This document shows positions 8,401 to 17,260 of a stretch of 64,000 bases of DNA, piece after piece (position 1 is the first letter of the stretch; each line of letters starts with the position of its first letter). Source of the DNA: JADJPO01 sp963750395. GTDB lineage: Bacteria > Actinomycetota > Actinomycetes > Actinomycetales > Kineosporiaceae. The translations under genes and the position numbers were made by a program. The stretch covers positions 1 through 64,000 of the forward strand of contig CAVVQM010000011.1 of the NCBI GenBank assembly GCA_963750395.1, written 5' to 3'. The notes under the pieces were generated by a model. The model saw only the letters and a program-made list of their open reading frames with translations. It did no database searches and was not told the origin of the DNA.

Positions 8401-9411
8401 GTGCGGAGGGTGGTGATCCGGGTGAGAACCCCAGGGGTGAGGCGCGGCAGTTGGGCGGCGGCCGTGACGGCAACGCTCGTCGTGACGGTCGCTTCGGTGG
8501 GCTGGCTGGGCGCCGGTTCCCCGGCCACGGCGGCGACGGATCGCGGCGGATACCTGGCGCTGGGCGACTCCGTGTCGTTCGGGTACGAGCCTCCCGAGGT
8601 CACCCCGGTCGAGGATTACTTCAACCCGGCCAACTTCAAGGGCTACCCGGAATACCTCGCCCAGGTCACCGGGCTCCGGCTGTCCAACGCCTCCTGTCCC
8701 GGTGAGACGGCGGCGAGCATGATCGACGTCTCGCTCCCGAGCTATGCCTGCCAGACTCCGGACGGCTACCGCACCAATTTCCCGCTGCACGTCTCCTACC
8801 CGGATGACCAGTCGCAGCTGCAGTACGCCGTGCGGTATCTGCAGAGCCACACCGACACCCGGTTGGTGACGCTCACCATCGGTGCCAATGACGTGTTCCT
8901 GTGCCAGGCCACGACGGACGACGGGTGCGTCGACCGCTTTCCGACGCTGCTCCAGCAGATCGGTACGAACCTGGCCACGATCCTGAAGACGCTGCGTAGC
9001 CACTACACCGGCCCGCTCGTGCTGCTCACGTACTACGCCGAGGACTACGCCGACCCCACGATGGTGGCTGGGATCCAGGCCCTGAACCAGGTGTTGTCCG
9101 CGACGGCGAACACGTTCGGGGCCACCGTCGCCGACGGTTTCGGTGCCTTCAAGCTGGCCACGATCCAACGCGGCGGAGACGCCTGCGCCGCGGGGTTGCT
9201 CATCGCCTTGCCCGACGGCACCTGCAATATTCACCCCTCCGCGCGGGGTGACTGGATCTTGACGGCCTCGGTCGCGGTTGCCAGCCTGCGTGCCAGCGCA
9301 TCCCGGCAGTCCGCGGTAGCCCTGGAGTCGGCCGTCGAGGCGACGCCGCCCGCCCAGGTGCAGTCGGCCGTCGAGCAGCGGTCGCCAGAGCTGCAGTCGT
9401 CGCTGGACTGA
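8401..9411 (+). CDS. Secreted SGNH/GDSL-family esterase or lipase
   Basis: 336 aa from the first in-frame GTG. GTGs at 8413 and 8422 are alternatives and all keep the signal peptide. An Arg-rich N-terminus, a hydrophobic core (AAAVTATLVVTVASVGWLGA) and SPATAATD predict Sec export. Block I YLALGDSVSFGYE holds the nucleophile Ser57, block III is TIGANDVF, and the C-terminal CNIHPSARG supplies the His of the block V type. This arrangement matches actinobacterial secreted lipases/esterases. The last 40 residues are a Ser/Ala/Gln-rich tail with repeated QSAV or ESAV. The substrate is unknown; neutral lipid or acetylated polymer are typical for the family. Confidence 0.85.
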   Translation: MRRVVIRVRTPGVRRGSWAAAVTATLVVTVASVGWLGAGSPATAATDRGGYLALGDSVSFGYEPPEVTPVEDYFNPANFKGYPEYLAQVTGLRLSNASCPGETAASMIDVSLPSYACQTPDGYRTNFPLHVSYPDDQSQLQYAVRYLQSHTDTRLVTLTIGANDVFLCQATTDDGCVDRFPTLLQQIGTNLATILKTLRSHYTGPLVLLTYYAEDYADPTMVAGIQALNQVLSATANTFGATVADGFGAFKLATIQRGGDACAAGLLIALPDGTCNIHPSARGDWILTASVAVASLRASASRQSAVALESAVEATPPAQVQSAVEQRSPELQSSLD

Positions 9412-9457
9412 CCGCCGACCGCGTCGACGATCACGGCAGAGGGTTGGAGCGTTGCCG

Positions 9458-9724
9458 TCAGGCTCTGGCGGGGGCATGTTTGCAGCCGGGCGAAGATGAC
9501 CCGGTGCCTACCCGGAGCAGCGTCCGCCCTGTCGTCCAACGAAATCGGGCCGGGGGTGGGGGTTGCCTGCTCAGGTCGACCCGGACGACGAGCAGATCAC
9601 TGCCCAGCACCCGGACGGTCACCGCGTTGAGAGCCCGCAATGGATGCCACCCGACGAGACTGCGCTGCTGCGTGAGGGCGTCGTCCTCCGGTAGGACCTC
9701 TGCGGTGCCTTCCAGCCAGCGCCA
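9458..9724 (-). pseudogene. Remnant of a deazaflavin-dependent nitroreductase-type protein
   Basis: In the 370 bases between the SGNH gene and the P450 gene, the minus strand reads RWLEGTAEVLPEDDALTQQR, then LVGWHPLRALNAVTVRVLG and SDLLVVRVDLSRQ, before dissolving into Pro-rich sequence. That pattern is characteristic of the C-terminal half of small F420/PPOX-fold reductases. A stop codon at 9725-9727 directly precedes it, and no start or N-terminal half is present. I read it as a 5'-truncated relic. Nothing else is recognised in this gap. Confidence 0.4.
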
Positions 9725-9762
9725 TCAGGCTCCTGGACGCACTGTTGCGCTAGCTGACACCA

Positions 9763-9779
9763 CCGGCTGGCCGAGCCGG
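9763..9779 (-). terminator. Hairpin after the P450-reductase gene
   Basis: CCGGCT-GGCCG-AGCCGG forms a perfect 6-bp stem just past the P450 stop on the minus strand, without a U-run. It is a likely transcript end. Confidence 0.4.
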
Positions 9780-9780
9780 C

Positions 9781-11991
9781 TCAGAGATCGAGGACGAGGC
9801 GGGTGCCGCAGGATCGCGAGACGCAGATCATCATGCAGTCGTTCGCCGCGCGCTCGGAGCCCTCGAGAACGGAGTCGCGGTGGTCGGGGACGCCCTCCAC
9901 CACGGTCGTCTCGCAGGTGCCGCACGTGCCCTCAGCGCACGAGGAGACCGTGGGGACACCGGCCTGCGTCACGGCGTCCAGGATCGACTGCCCCGGTGTC
10001 ACCGTCACCGTGAGGCCGCTGGCCCGCAGTTCGACCTCGAAGGCGTCGGCGCGGACCGGCTCGGTCAGCGTCCTGGGTGCGAATCGCTCGGTGTGCAGCG
10101 CGCCCCGGGGCCACGCCGCGCAGGCCTGCTCGACGGCGTCCAGCAGGGGTCCGGGTCCGCAGCAGTAGACCGCCGTGTCCTCGCGCGGCTCGCCGAGGAT
10201 CGACGCCAGGTCGAGCAGGCCCACCTCGTCGTGAGGTGCGATCGTCACCCGATCGCCGTAGGCGGCCACCTCGTCGAGGAAGGCCATCGACGTCCGGCTG
10301 CGGCCGCCGTAGGTGAGGTGCCAGTCGACGCCGCGCGCGTGCACCTCGCGGATCATGGGCAGGATGGGGGTGATTCCGATGCCGCCTGCGATGAAGACGA
10401 ACCGAGGCGAGTCGACCAGGCGGAAGTGGTTGCGCGGACCGACCACGCGCACGGTGTCGCCGGGATTGAGGCCGCTGTGCACGAACGCCGAGGTGCCGCG
10501 GCTGAGTGGCTCGCGCAGGACGCCGAGCCGGTAGCCCGAGCAGTCGGCCGGATCGCCGGACAGCGAGTACTGACGGGTCCGCACGCCCGGCATCACGAGG
10601 TCGACGTGCGAACCCGGCCGCCAGGACGGGAATGGCATCCCGGACGTCGTGCGCAGGGTCAGCGTCGCGACCCCCTCGCTGACGGTCTCCTTGGTCTCCA
10701 CGACGGCCTCGGTCATGGTCTCGCCGGTGTGGCGCGAGACCGCCTCGCCCGAGGCTCCCCGTGCGCGGGGTGGCGTGAACGTGAGCGGTAGGTGCCACCA
10801 GACATGCATGTTCGGCGTGCTGCGATACCGCTCCGGCTCACCGCTGATCTCGTAGTGGCCGAGGACCGGCAGCGCCTCCTCCAGCGCGACCTGGGTCTCC
10901 AACAGAGCCAGCGGGCGGCCGAGGCAGCCGTGCATCCCCTCCCCGAACCCGAGATGCCGGAAGCGTCCGCGGGTCACGAGGTAGCGGTCGGGCTCGAGGA
11001 ACCGGCGTTCGTCGCGGTTCGCCGCCCCGTACACGAGGACCACCCGGCCGCCCTGCGGGATGGTGACGCCGTGCAGGGTGACGTCGCGGCTCGTCGTCCG
11101 GCCGACGAGTTGGAGCGGGGTGTCCCAGCGGATCGCCTCGTCGACGGCGGACGGGATCAGGGAGGGATCTGCGAGGACGAGTTCGCGCTGGTCGGGGTTC
11201 TCCGCGAGCAGCTTGAAGGTGGTCGCGATCAGTCCGGCCGTCGACTCGACACCCCCCAGGAAGAGGACCATCATCAACCCGAGCACCTCGGAGGCGGGCG
11301 TGATGTCCTCCTCGGCGAAGGGTCTGCCGTCGATGCTCGCCTCGACGAGGTGGGTCAGGACGTCGCCTCGCGGGTGCCGGCGCCGATCGTTGAGCAGGTC
11401 GACGAAGTAGTCCCGGATGCCCTCGGTGGCGGCCGTGGCCACCGGGGTGAGCCGGGCATCGCCCGGCCTGCGGTCCTTGAGCTGGTGGACCCAGGTGTCG
11501 AGCCGGGCGCGCATCGCGGGGTCCTCGTGCCGGCCGGGGAGACCGAGGACGGCGAAGAACACGTCGTTGGGTGTCGGCCAGGCGAGCTCCTGGGCAAGGT
11601 CGAGGTGGCCGCGCTCGCGCCAGCCGGCGATGTGCTCACGGACGACCGCCCGGATCGCGTCCTCACGCTCGGCGATGCGCCGCGGCAGGAAGAACGGCTG
11701 GATGATCTGCCGGACCTGGTCGTGGCGTGGGTTGTCGAGGTCCGGGAGGAAACCGGGCCCGGACTGGTCCTTCGCGGTGTCGTCGATGTCGATGCCCTCA
11801 TGGGACAGGAAGGTCTGCGGGTCGGTCGCCGCCGCCCGCACGTCCTCGAACCGGGAGAGCGCCCACCAGCCCCACGTCCGGCTGTGGAAGACCGGCGCCT
11901 CGCGTCGCATCCAGTCGTAGACGCCGAAGGGGTCGGCCTTGAACTCCTCCGTGAACGGGTCGTAATCACGATGTGTTGCGGTCACGGTCAT
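9781..11991 (-). CDS. Self-sufficient cytochrome P450 fused to a phthalate-dioxygenase-type reductase (CYP116B-like)
   Basis: 736-aa monooxygenase carrying its own electron-transfer chain. The P450 domain spans about 1-400: I-helix LFLGGVESTAG, ExxR in DEAIRW, haem-binding LGFGEGMHGCLGRP with ligand Cys356. The FMN/NADH reductase domain spans about 415-640: flavin motif RQYSLSGD, nucleotide-binding AGGIGITPILPM, CCGPGPLL. The plant-type [2Fe-2S] domain is at the end: CAEGTCGTC plus a distal Cys in NDCMMICVSRSCG. This order (P450-FMN-FeS) defines the class VII/CYP116B type, which oxidises small aromatics or alkanes. The start has GGAG 6 bases upstream. It is divergent from a LacI regulator with a palindrome between them, suggesting substrate-induced expression. 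Confidence 0.92.
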   Translation of the reverse strand: MTVTATHRDYDPFTEEFKADPFGVYDWMRREAPVFHSRTWGWWALSRFEDVRAAATDPQTFLSHEGIDIDDTAKDQSGPGFLPDLDNPRHDQVRQIIQPFFLPRRIAEREDAIRAVVREHIAGWRERGHLDLAQELAWPTPNDVFFAVLGLPGRHEDPAMRARLDTWVHQLKDRRPGDARLTPVATAATEGIRDYFVDLLNDRRRHPRGDVLTHLVEASIDGRPFAEEDITPASEVLGLMMVLFLGGVESTAGLIATTFKLLAENPDQRELVLADPSLIPSAVDEAIRWDTPLQLVGRTTSRDVTLHGVTIPQGGRVVLVYGAANRDERRFLEPDRYLVTRGRFRHLGFGEGMHGCLGRPLALLETQVALEEALPVLGHYEISGEPERYRSTPNMHVWWHLPLTFTPPRARGASGEAVSRHTGETMTEAVVETKETVSEGVATLTLRTTSGMPFPSWRPGSHVDLVMPGVRTRQYSLSGDPADCSGYRLGVLREPLSRGTSAFVHSGLNPGDTVRVVGPRNHFRLVDSPRFVFIAGGIGITPILPMIREVHARGVDWHLTYGGRSRTSMAFLDEVAAYGDRVTIAPHDEVGLLDLASILGEPREDTAVYCCGPGPLLDAVEQACAAWPRGALHTERFAPRTLTEPVRADAFEVELRASGLTVTVTPGQSILDAVTQAGVPTVSSCAEGTCGTCETTVVEGVPDHRDSVLEGSERAANDCMMICVSRSCGTRLVLDL

Positions 11992-12031
11992 TCGGGACTC
12001 CGGGGTGGCGATGCACGGTGCGCGGGCGATC

Positions 12032-12047
12032 CTTAAAGCGATTTAAG
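12032..12047. promoter_or_regulatory. LacI-type operator between the P450 and LacI genes
   Basis: CTTAAA-GCGA-TTTAAG, a perfect 6-bp inverted repeat with a central CG, as in LacI/GalR operators. It is an AT-rich island in a GC-rich region. It lies 41 bases before the P450 start and 57 before the LacI start, well placed to control both. Confidence 0.65.
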
Positions 12048-12104
12048 TCAGAGTGCCAAAGCCCTGCTCCGGTGTCAACGCCTCGACGGTGAAAGGATGC
12101 CCGG

Positions 12105-13115
12105 ATGCCCCGTACCCGACTAGCCGACGTCGCCTCGCGGGCGGGCGTCTCGACGGCGACGGCCTCCCTCGTCCTGCGCGAGCTGCCCGGCCCGAGCGAG
12201 ACGACACGTGCCGCCGTCCGGGAGGCGGCCAGCGCCCTCGGCTATCGGGCCGATCGCTCCGCAAGTGCCCTGGCCCGCAAGCGATCACATCTGCTCGGTG
12301 TCGTCCTGGACGTCGCGCACCCCTTCCATGCCGCCCTCGTCGACGCGTTCGACCGTGCGCTGGTGGACACCGGTCTCGATCTGGTGCTCGCGCCGACCAC
12401 GTCACGGCGCGATGAGCGCGTCGCCGCCGACACGCTGTTGGACTCCCGATGCGCTGCCGTCGTCATGTTCGGCACGGTCCTGCCCGCCGCGCTGCTCGAC
12501 GAGTTGGCCGAGCAATGTCCGGTCGTGGTCCTCGGGCGCCCCGGGGGGACGCGGACCAGGGGGGTCTGGGCGGACGACGCCGTCGGTATGCGGCTCGCGG
12601 TCGATCACCTCGTCGATCTCGGACACGAGCGGGTGGCCCATGTCGACGGCGGCCGGGGCGCCATCGCCACGGCCCGGCGCCGCGGTTACCGCGCGGCGAT
12701 GCGCGGCCGGGGGCTCGCCGACCATGTCGAGGTCATCGCGGGCGGCCACACCGAGTCCGCCGGCCTGGTGGCCGGCGCCCTGATGGCGGCGCGGACGAAA
12801 GAGACGCGACCCACCGCCGTCGTCGCCTTCAACGACCGCTGTGCGCTCGGGATCAAAGACGTTCTGCAACGCGAGGGGATCCCTGTCCCCGGGGGCGTGT
12901 CCGTCGTCGGGTACGACGACAGCCCCCTCGCGCGGCTCGCCACCGTGCAGCTGACCAGTGTGAGTCAGAACCCCGCCGCCCTCGCCGAGGCGTGCGTCAG
13001 CACCACCCTCGCCCTCCTGGACGGCCGGGGCGACGTCGGGGACGTCGTCATCGCCCCGCGGCTGGTGGCGCGGACGTCGACGGCTCCGCCTCAGGCGGGG
13101 CAGGGGATCACCTGA
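12105..13115 (+). CDS. LacI-family transcriptional regulator
   Basis: 336 aa. The N-terminal helix-turn-helix TRLADVASRAGVSTATASLV is at residues 4-23, followed by the hinge helix region (SASALARKRSHLLGVV). A periplasmic-binding-protein-like effector domain follows: GVVLDVAHPFHAALVDAFD, GRPGGTRTRGVWADD, DLGHERVAHVDGG, FNDRCALGIKDVL and VSVVGYDDSPLARL. ATG 12105 follows AAAGGA at a good distance. It most likely represses the divergent P450 gene through the palindrome at 12032. The effector is unknown; most relatives bind sugars, but regulators beside oxygenases can bind aromatic or terpenoid substrates. Confidence 0.9.
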   Translation: MPRTRLADVASRAGVSTATASLVLRELPGPSETTRAAVREAASALGYRADRSASALARKRSHLLGVVLDVAHPFHAALVDAFDRALVDTGLDLVLAPTTSRRDERVAADTLLDSRCAAVVMFGTVLPAALLDELAEQCPVVVLGRPGGTRTRGVWADDAVGMRLAVDHLVDLGHERVAHVDGGRGAIATARRRGYRAAMRGRGLADHVEVIAGGHTESAGLVAGALMAARTKETRPTAVVAFNDRCALGIKDVLQREGIPVPGGVSVVGYDDSPLARLATVQLTSVSQNPAALAEACVSTTLALLDGRGDVGDVVIAPRLVARTSTAPPQAGQGIT

Positions 13116-13131
13116 CCCGCACGAACGCGCC

Positions 13132-15264
13132 TCAGGCGGGGGCCGCGGCGAGGTGGCGCTGCTCGAGCTCCTCCCAGGGCTGCGGATGCCCGAACCACCA
13201 ACCCTGCGCGGTGTCACAGCCGCTGGCCCGCAGGACGTCCACCTGATCCGCGGTCTCCACGCCCTCGGCGGTGACGTGCAGGTCCAGACCGTGGGCCAGA
13301 CCCACAAGGCGGGTCAGGAACAGCTGGCGACGTGCCAGCCCTGCCACCTCGTTCACCAGGGTGCCGGCCAGCTTGAGCGTGGTGAGCGGCAGGCGTGGCA
13401 GGTAGCCGAGATTGGAGTAGCCGGTGCCGAAGTCGTCGATGGCGATCCGGACCCCGCGGGCGGCCAGTTCGGCCAGTGCCTCCACCGGGCGCCCCTGTGG
13501 GTTGAGCAGCGCCCGCTCGGTCAGTTCCAGTTGCAGCATCTGGCCGGGCAGGCCGGTGTCGGCCAGGATGTCGAACACGTCCTGGACCATCTGCGGTTCC
13601 TGGATCTGGCGGACCGCGAGATTGACACTGGCCAACAGCGGCCGGCCGGGGTGGCCACGATTCCAGCGCGCCACCCGCCGGCACGTCTCGGCCAGGACGT
13701 GCCGGCCCAGGGAGATGACCGCCCCGGTCTGTTCCGCCAGTGCGATGAACTGGTCGGGTTCCAGGACTCCCAGCCCCGGGTGACGCCAGCGGACCAGGGC
13801 CTCGACGCCGCGGATCCGGCCCAGGCCGAGGTCGACGATCGGCTGGTAGACGATCACCAGGTCCTGCGGGGTCAGCCCGGGAAGGATCGAGGCGGTGACC
13901 GCGGCCCGATCGGTCGCCAGGGCCGCCCGATCCGGGTCGTAGCGCACCCACCGCCCCCGGCCCGCGGCCTTCGCCTGGTAGAGCGTGACGTCGGCGGCCT
14001 TCATGATCTCGGTGGGTGTGGTCCGGGTGGTCTCGACCTCGACCAGGCCGAGGCTGGCCGACACCCGCAGATCGTGACCGAGAACTCGTGCCGGCTGGGC
14101 GATCTGGGCCAGGACGTCGTCCGCGAGCCGGTGCAGCTCGCCGGGCGGGGGGTTCTCGACCAGGATCACGAACTCGTCGCCGCCGATCCGGGCGGCCAGG
14201 TGACCGCGGGAGCGGACGGCGCTCTGCAGCCGCTCGGCGGTGATCACCAGGAGTTCGTCGCCGACGTCATGACCGATGCTGTCGTTGACCAGTTTGAAGT
14301 GATCCAGGTCCAGGTAGCACAGGCCGACCCGGTCGCCCGGTCCCTCGAACATCGCACTCAACCTGTCCCAGAACAGCGACCGGTTGGCCAGACCGGTGAG
14401 CGGGTCGTGCATCGCCTGATAGCGCAATTGTTCCTGGAGCTCGCGTTTGGCGGTCACGTCATGAACCACGACGACCGTGTACCGGGGGGTCTCGTCGTCA
14501 CCCCCGCGGATCAGCGAGGCGCTCAGCTCGGTCCAGACCAGGTGACCGTCACGGTGGCGATACCCCTTCTGCACGTTGGCGCTGTCCCGGACGCCGTCCA
14601 CCATGTCTCGATACATCTGCCACATCCCGGGGGCGTCGTCCCCGTCGGCCAGGTCGGAGACGTTCAACCGGCAGAACTCCTCGACGCTGTAGCCGAGCAT
14701 CGAGGCGAACGCCTCGTTGGCGTCCACGATCCGCCCGTCCAGATCGGCGATCCCGATGCCCACCCCGGCGTCGGTGAACACGGCACGGAAGCGGGCCTCG
14801 CTGGCCAGCATCGCCTGCTGGGCCTGCCGCCGCGCCCCGACCTCGGCGCGGTGCAGACCCTCCTGTTCGTCGAGCAGCCTCCGTCGCAGCGCGATCACGT
14901 AACCGTTCAGCACCTCCGCCTGGAGCCGGGCGGCGGTCTGTTCCGCGGACGGATGCCCGGAACGCCTCACCAACTCGGGCAGATGCGCGGACAGGGCCAG
15001 GCTGGTTGCGGGCGTGACCACGTCGGCGACCAGCCCCGCGTCGACCAGCTCGGCGCCGATCGCCCGGGCCGCGTGCGGATCCTCCGGCTCGGCGGCCCCG
15101 AGCAGGCGGGCGACCAGCCCGTCCAGGAGCGTCTCGAGGTCGGCCCGGGAGTGGGGGGTGTAGGCCGTGCGCGAGAGTTCCTGGGCCCAGGCGCTGACGA
15201 GGCGACCAGCGGCGAGCACGTCGCCGGCCTGGCGTTCCTCGGGGTTGAACGTCATCACGAGCAT
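13132..15264 (-). CDS. PAS-GGDEF-EAL cyclic di-GMP turnover protein
   Basis: 710 aa, soluble. Residues 1-150 are an alpha-helical N-terminal region of unknown type. A PAS sensor follows at about 165-285 (ASEARFRAVFTDAGVGIGIA through VVVVHDVTAKRE). The GGDEF diguanylate cyclase domain has an intact GGDEF at 361-365. The EAL phosphodiesterase domain has an intact EAL at 488-490 and downstream metal/active-site segments LELTER, IDDFGTGYSNL and TAEGVET. Both catalytic domains look competent, so the net activity is probably set by the PAS input. The gene is convergent with the LacI gene (16-base gap) and divergent from a methyltransferase. ATG 15255 is an alternative start. Confidence 0.92.
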   Translation of the reverse strand: MLVMTFNPEERQAGDVLAAGRLVSAWAQELSRTAYTPHSRADLETLLDGLVARLLGAAEPEDPHAARAIGAELVDAGLVADVVTPATSLALSAHLPELVRRSGHPSAEQTAARLQAEVLNGYVIALRRRLLDEQEGLHRAEVGARRQAQQAMLASEARFRAVFTDAGVGIGIADLDGRIVDANEAFASMLGYSVEEFCRLNVSDLADGDDAPGMWQMYRDMVDGVRDSANVQKGYRHRDGHLVWTELSASLIRGGDDETPRYTVVVVHDVTAKRELQEQLRYQAMHDPLTGLANRSLFWDRLSAMFEGPGDRVGLCYLDLDHFKLVNDSIGHDVGDELLVITAERLQSAVRSRGHLAARIGGDEFVILVENPPPGELHRLADDVLAQIAQPARVLGHDLRVSASLGLVEVETTRTTPTEIMKAADVTLYQAKAAGRGRWVRYDPDRAALATDRAAVTASILPGLTPQDLVIVYQPIVDLGLGRIRGVEALVRWRHPGLGVLEPDQFIALAEQTGAVISLGRHVLAETCRRVARWNRGHPGRPLLASVNLAVRQIQEPQMVQDVFDILADTGLPGQMLQLELTERALLNPQGRPVEALAELAARGVRIAIDDFGTGYSNLGYLPRLPLTTLKLAGTLVNEVAGLARRQLFLTRLVGLAHGLDLHVTAEGVETADQVDVLRASGCDTAQGWWFGHPQPWEELEQRHLAAAPA

Positions 15265-15301
15265 GATGCCTCATGAACCCCCCGAACGGGACAACCCGCG
15301 C

Positions 15302-16198
15302 ATGTCGCGCATCCGGACGGGTGCGAACATGTTGCTGATGAAGGTCCGAACACCGATCAGTGACGACGCCACGGATGGAGTCGATGTGGAGACGCCGAGT
15401 TGGGCTGCCGACCTGGACCCGGAGGAGATGCAGCGCCCGAGCGCCGCGCGCGTCTACGACTACTTCCTCGGCGGCGCGCACAACTTCGCCGTCGACCGGC
15501 AACTCGCCGACGCCATCGCGGCGATGACCCCCAATGTCGGCGACACGATGAGGGCCAACCGGGCGTTCCTGCGCCGCGTCGTCCGGTTCCTGGTCGGTCA
15601 GGGGATGGTCCAGTTCCTGGACATCGGCTCCGGTATCCCGACCGTCGGCAACGTGCACGAGGTCGCCCAGCAGGCGGATCCGCGGTGCCGAGTGGTCTAC
15701 GTCGATGTCGATCCGGTCGCCGTGCTGCACAGTCGTTCACTGTTGGCCGATGATCCACGGACCACCGTGATCCAGGCCGATGCCCGTCAGGCCGAGGAGA
15801 TCCTCGACCATCCCCAGACCCGCGCACTGCTCGACCTCGATCAACCCGTCGCACTGCTGCTCCTGGGCGTGCTGCACTTCCTCTCCGATCCGGACGACCC
15901 GGCCGGGATCGTCGCCCGCCTGCGCCGCCCGCTCGCCCCCGGCAGCCATGTCGCGCTGGTGAACGTCACTCACGAGGACCAGCCGGCGGAGGTGATCGAG
16001 GCCCAGAAGCTCTCCGGGCGGACCGGGACGCCGATCCACCTGCGGTCCCGTCAGGAACTCACCGCCCAGTTCGACGGGATACCGCTGCTCGACCCGGGAC
16101 TGGTGCACCTGCCGTTGTGGCGACCTGACTCTCCGCTGGATCCCGCCGACGACCCGGCCCGGTACGGTGCGCTGGCGGGGGTCGGCCGGATCTCCTGA
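15302..16198 (+). CDS. SAM-dependent methyltransferase, DUF574 family
   Basis: About 298 aa. The diagnostic N-terminal segment PSAARVYDYFLGGAHNFAVD is present, followed by NRAFLRRVVRFLV, the SAM-binding FLDIGSGIPT and VVYVDVDPVAVLHS. This family is abundant in filamentous and soil actinobacteria. It is annotated as a methyltransferase, but substrates are not established. The start is uncertain: ATG 15302 is chosen, while upstream in-frame ATG 15266 would leave almost no spacer to the divergent c-di-GMP gene, and ATG 15338 is a shorter option. Confidence 0.85.
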   Translation: MSRIRTGANMLLMKVRTPISDDATDGVDVETPSWAADLDPEEMQRPSAARVYDYFLGGAHNFAVDRQLADAIAAMTPNVGDTMRANRAFLRRVVRFLVGQGMVQFLDIGSGIPTVGNVHEVAQQADPRCRVVYVDVDPVAVLHSRSLLADDPRTTVIQADARQAEEILDHPQTRALLDLDQPVALLLLGVLHFLSDPDDPAGIVARLRRPLAPGSHVALVNVTHEDQPAEVIEAQKLSGRTGTPIHLRSRQELTAQFDGIPLLDPGLVHLPLWRPDSPLDPADDPARYGALAGVGRIS

Positions 16199-16230
16199 CC
16201 GGCGGGTCGGAACGGCGGGCAGAGAGGCCG

Positions 16231-17260
16231 ATGCGGATGGGCGCCAGCATGGTGACGGCGCGGCTTCACGGCGTGGCCGACCTCAGGATCGCCTCCGAAC
16301 CGCTGCCGCGGCCCTCCGTCGATCGACCGCTGGTCCGGGTCACCTCGGTGGGCATCTGCGGCTCGGACCTGCACTGGTTCATCGATGGTGGCATCGGTGA
16401 CGCCCGCATCGACCGGCCCGTGGTGCCTGGACATGAGGCGGCCGGTGTGGTGGTCTCCGCGCACGGGGCAGAGGGTCGCCATCGATCCGGCGCAGCCGTG
16501 CGAGCGGTGCGAGCTGTGCCTGAAAGGGCACCGCAACCTGTGTCCCTCGGTCGTCTTCCTCGGGCACGGCAGCCAGGACGGCGCCATGCGCGAGTACCTC
16601 ACCTGGCCGGGCCACCTGCTCCATCCGATGCCGGATACCCTGTCGGACAACGACATTGCCCTGCTGGAACCGCTCGGTGTCGCCGTGCACGCCGCCGACC
16701 TCGGCGCGGCGCGCATCGGTGCGACGGTGATGGTCATCGGGTGTGGACCGATCGGCCTGTGCCTGCTGCAGGTGCTGCGTGCCGCCGGCGCGGCCCAGGT
16801 GCTGGCGGTCGATCCACTGCCGCACCGGGCGGAGACGGCGGTGCGACTGGGCGCCGACGCCGTCCTGTCGTGGGAGCCGGACGCATTCGCCGCGGCCCTC
16901 GCCGAACACACCGCGGGCCGGGGGGTGGACGTCGCGTTCGAGGCCGCCGGCGGTGACGCGGGCATCGCCCTGGCACTGGAGGCCGCGATGCCCGGTGCTC
17001 GCGTCGTCCTCGCCGGGATCCCGGACGTGGACAGCACGACCCTCACCGCCTCGTCGGCGCGGCGCAAGGGGCTGACGCTGATGCTGGTCCGGCGGATGAA
17101 GGAGGTCTACCCGCGGGCGACGAACCTGGTCGCCTCCGGCCGCGTCGACGTGCGCTCCCTGGTCACCGACGCCTACCCCTTGGAGCAGGCGGAGGCGGCC
17201 TTCCGGGCCGCCGCCGCCCGGCGGGGGACCAAGGTGGTCGTCACGGCGGCCGGTCCGTGA
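16231..17260 (+). pseudogene. Zinc-dependent polyol/sorbitol-type dehydrogenase with an internal deletion
   Basis: Medium-chain zinc dehydrogenase. Frame 1 gives MRMGASMVTARLHGVADL, the catalytic-zinc Cys in GICGSDLHW, and PVVPGHEAAGVVV. Frame 2 takes over at GQRVAIDP, then the four-Cys structural zinc loop CERCELCLKGHRNLC, the NAD site GCGPIGLCLLQ and an otherwise normal C-terminus. Family members have about 20 residues between GHE and G(D/Q)RVAI. Here only 12 remain plus one extra base, so about 23 bases are missing near 16460, destroying the frame. The end overlaps the kinase start (GTGA). It was probably a polyol dehydrogenase feeding the kinase. Confidence 0.75.

Noticed and set aside
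13087..13145. Two CGCCTCAGGCGGG copies at the LacI/GGDEF-EAL junction as a terminator
   Set aside because: Both are self-complementary with a one-base centre, lie within coding ends, and could be chance in such GC-rich sequence.
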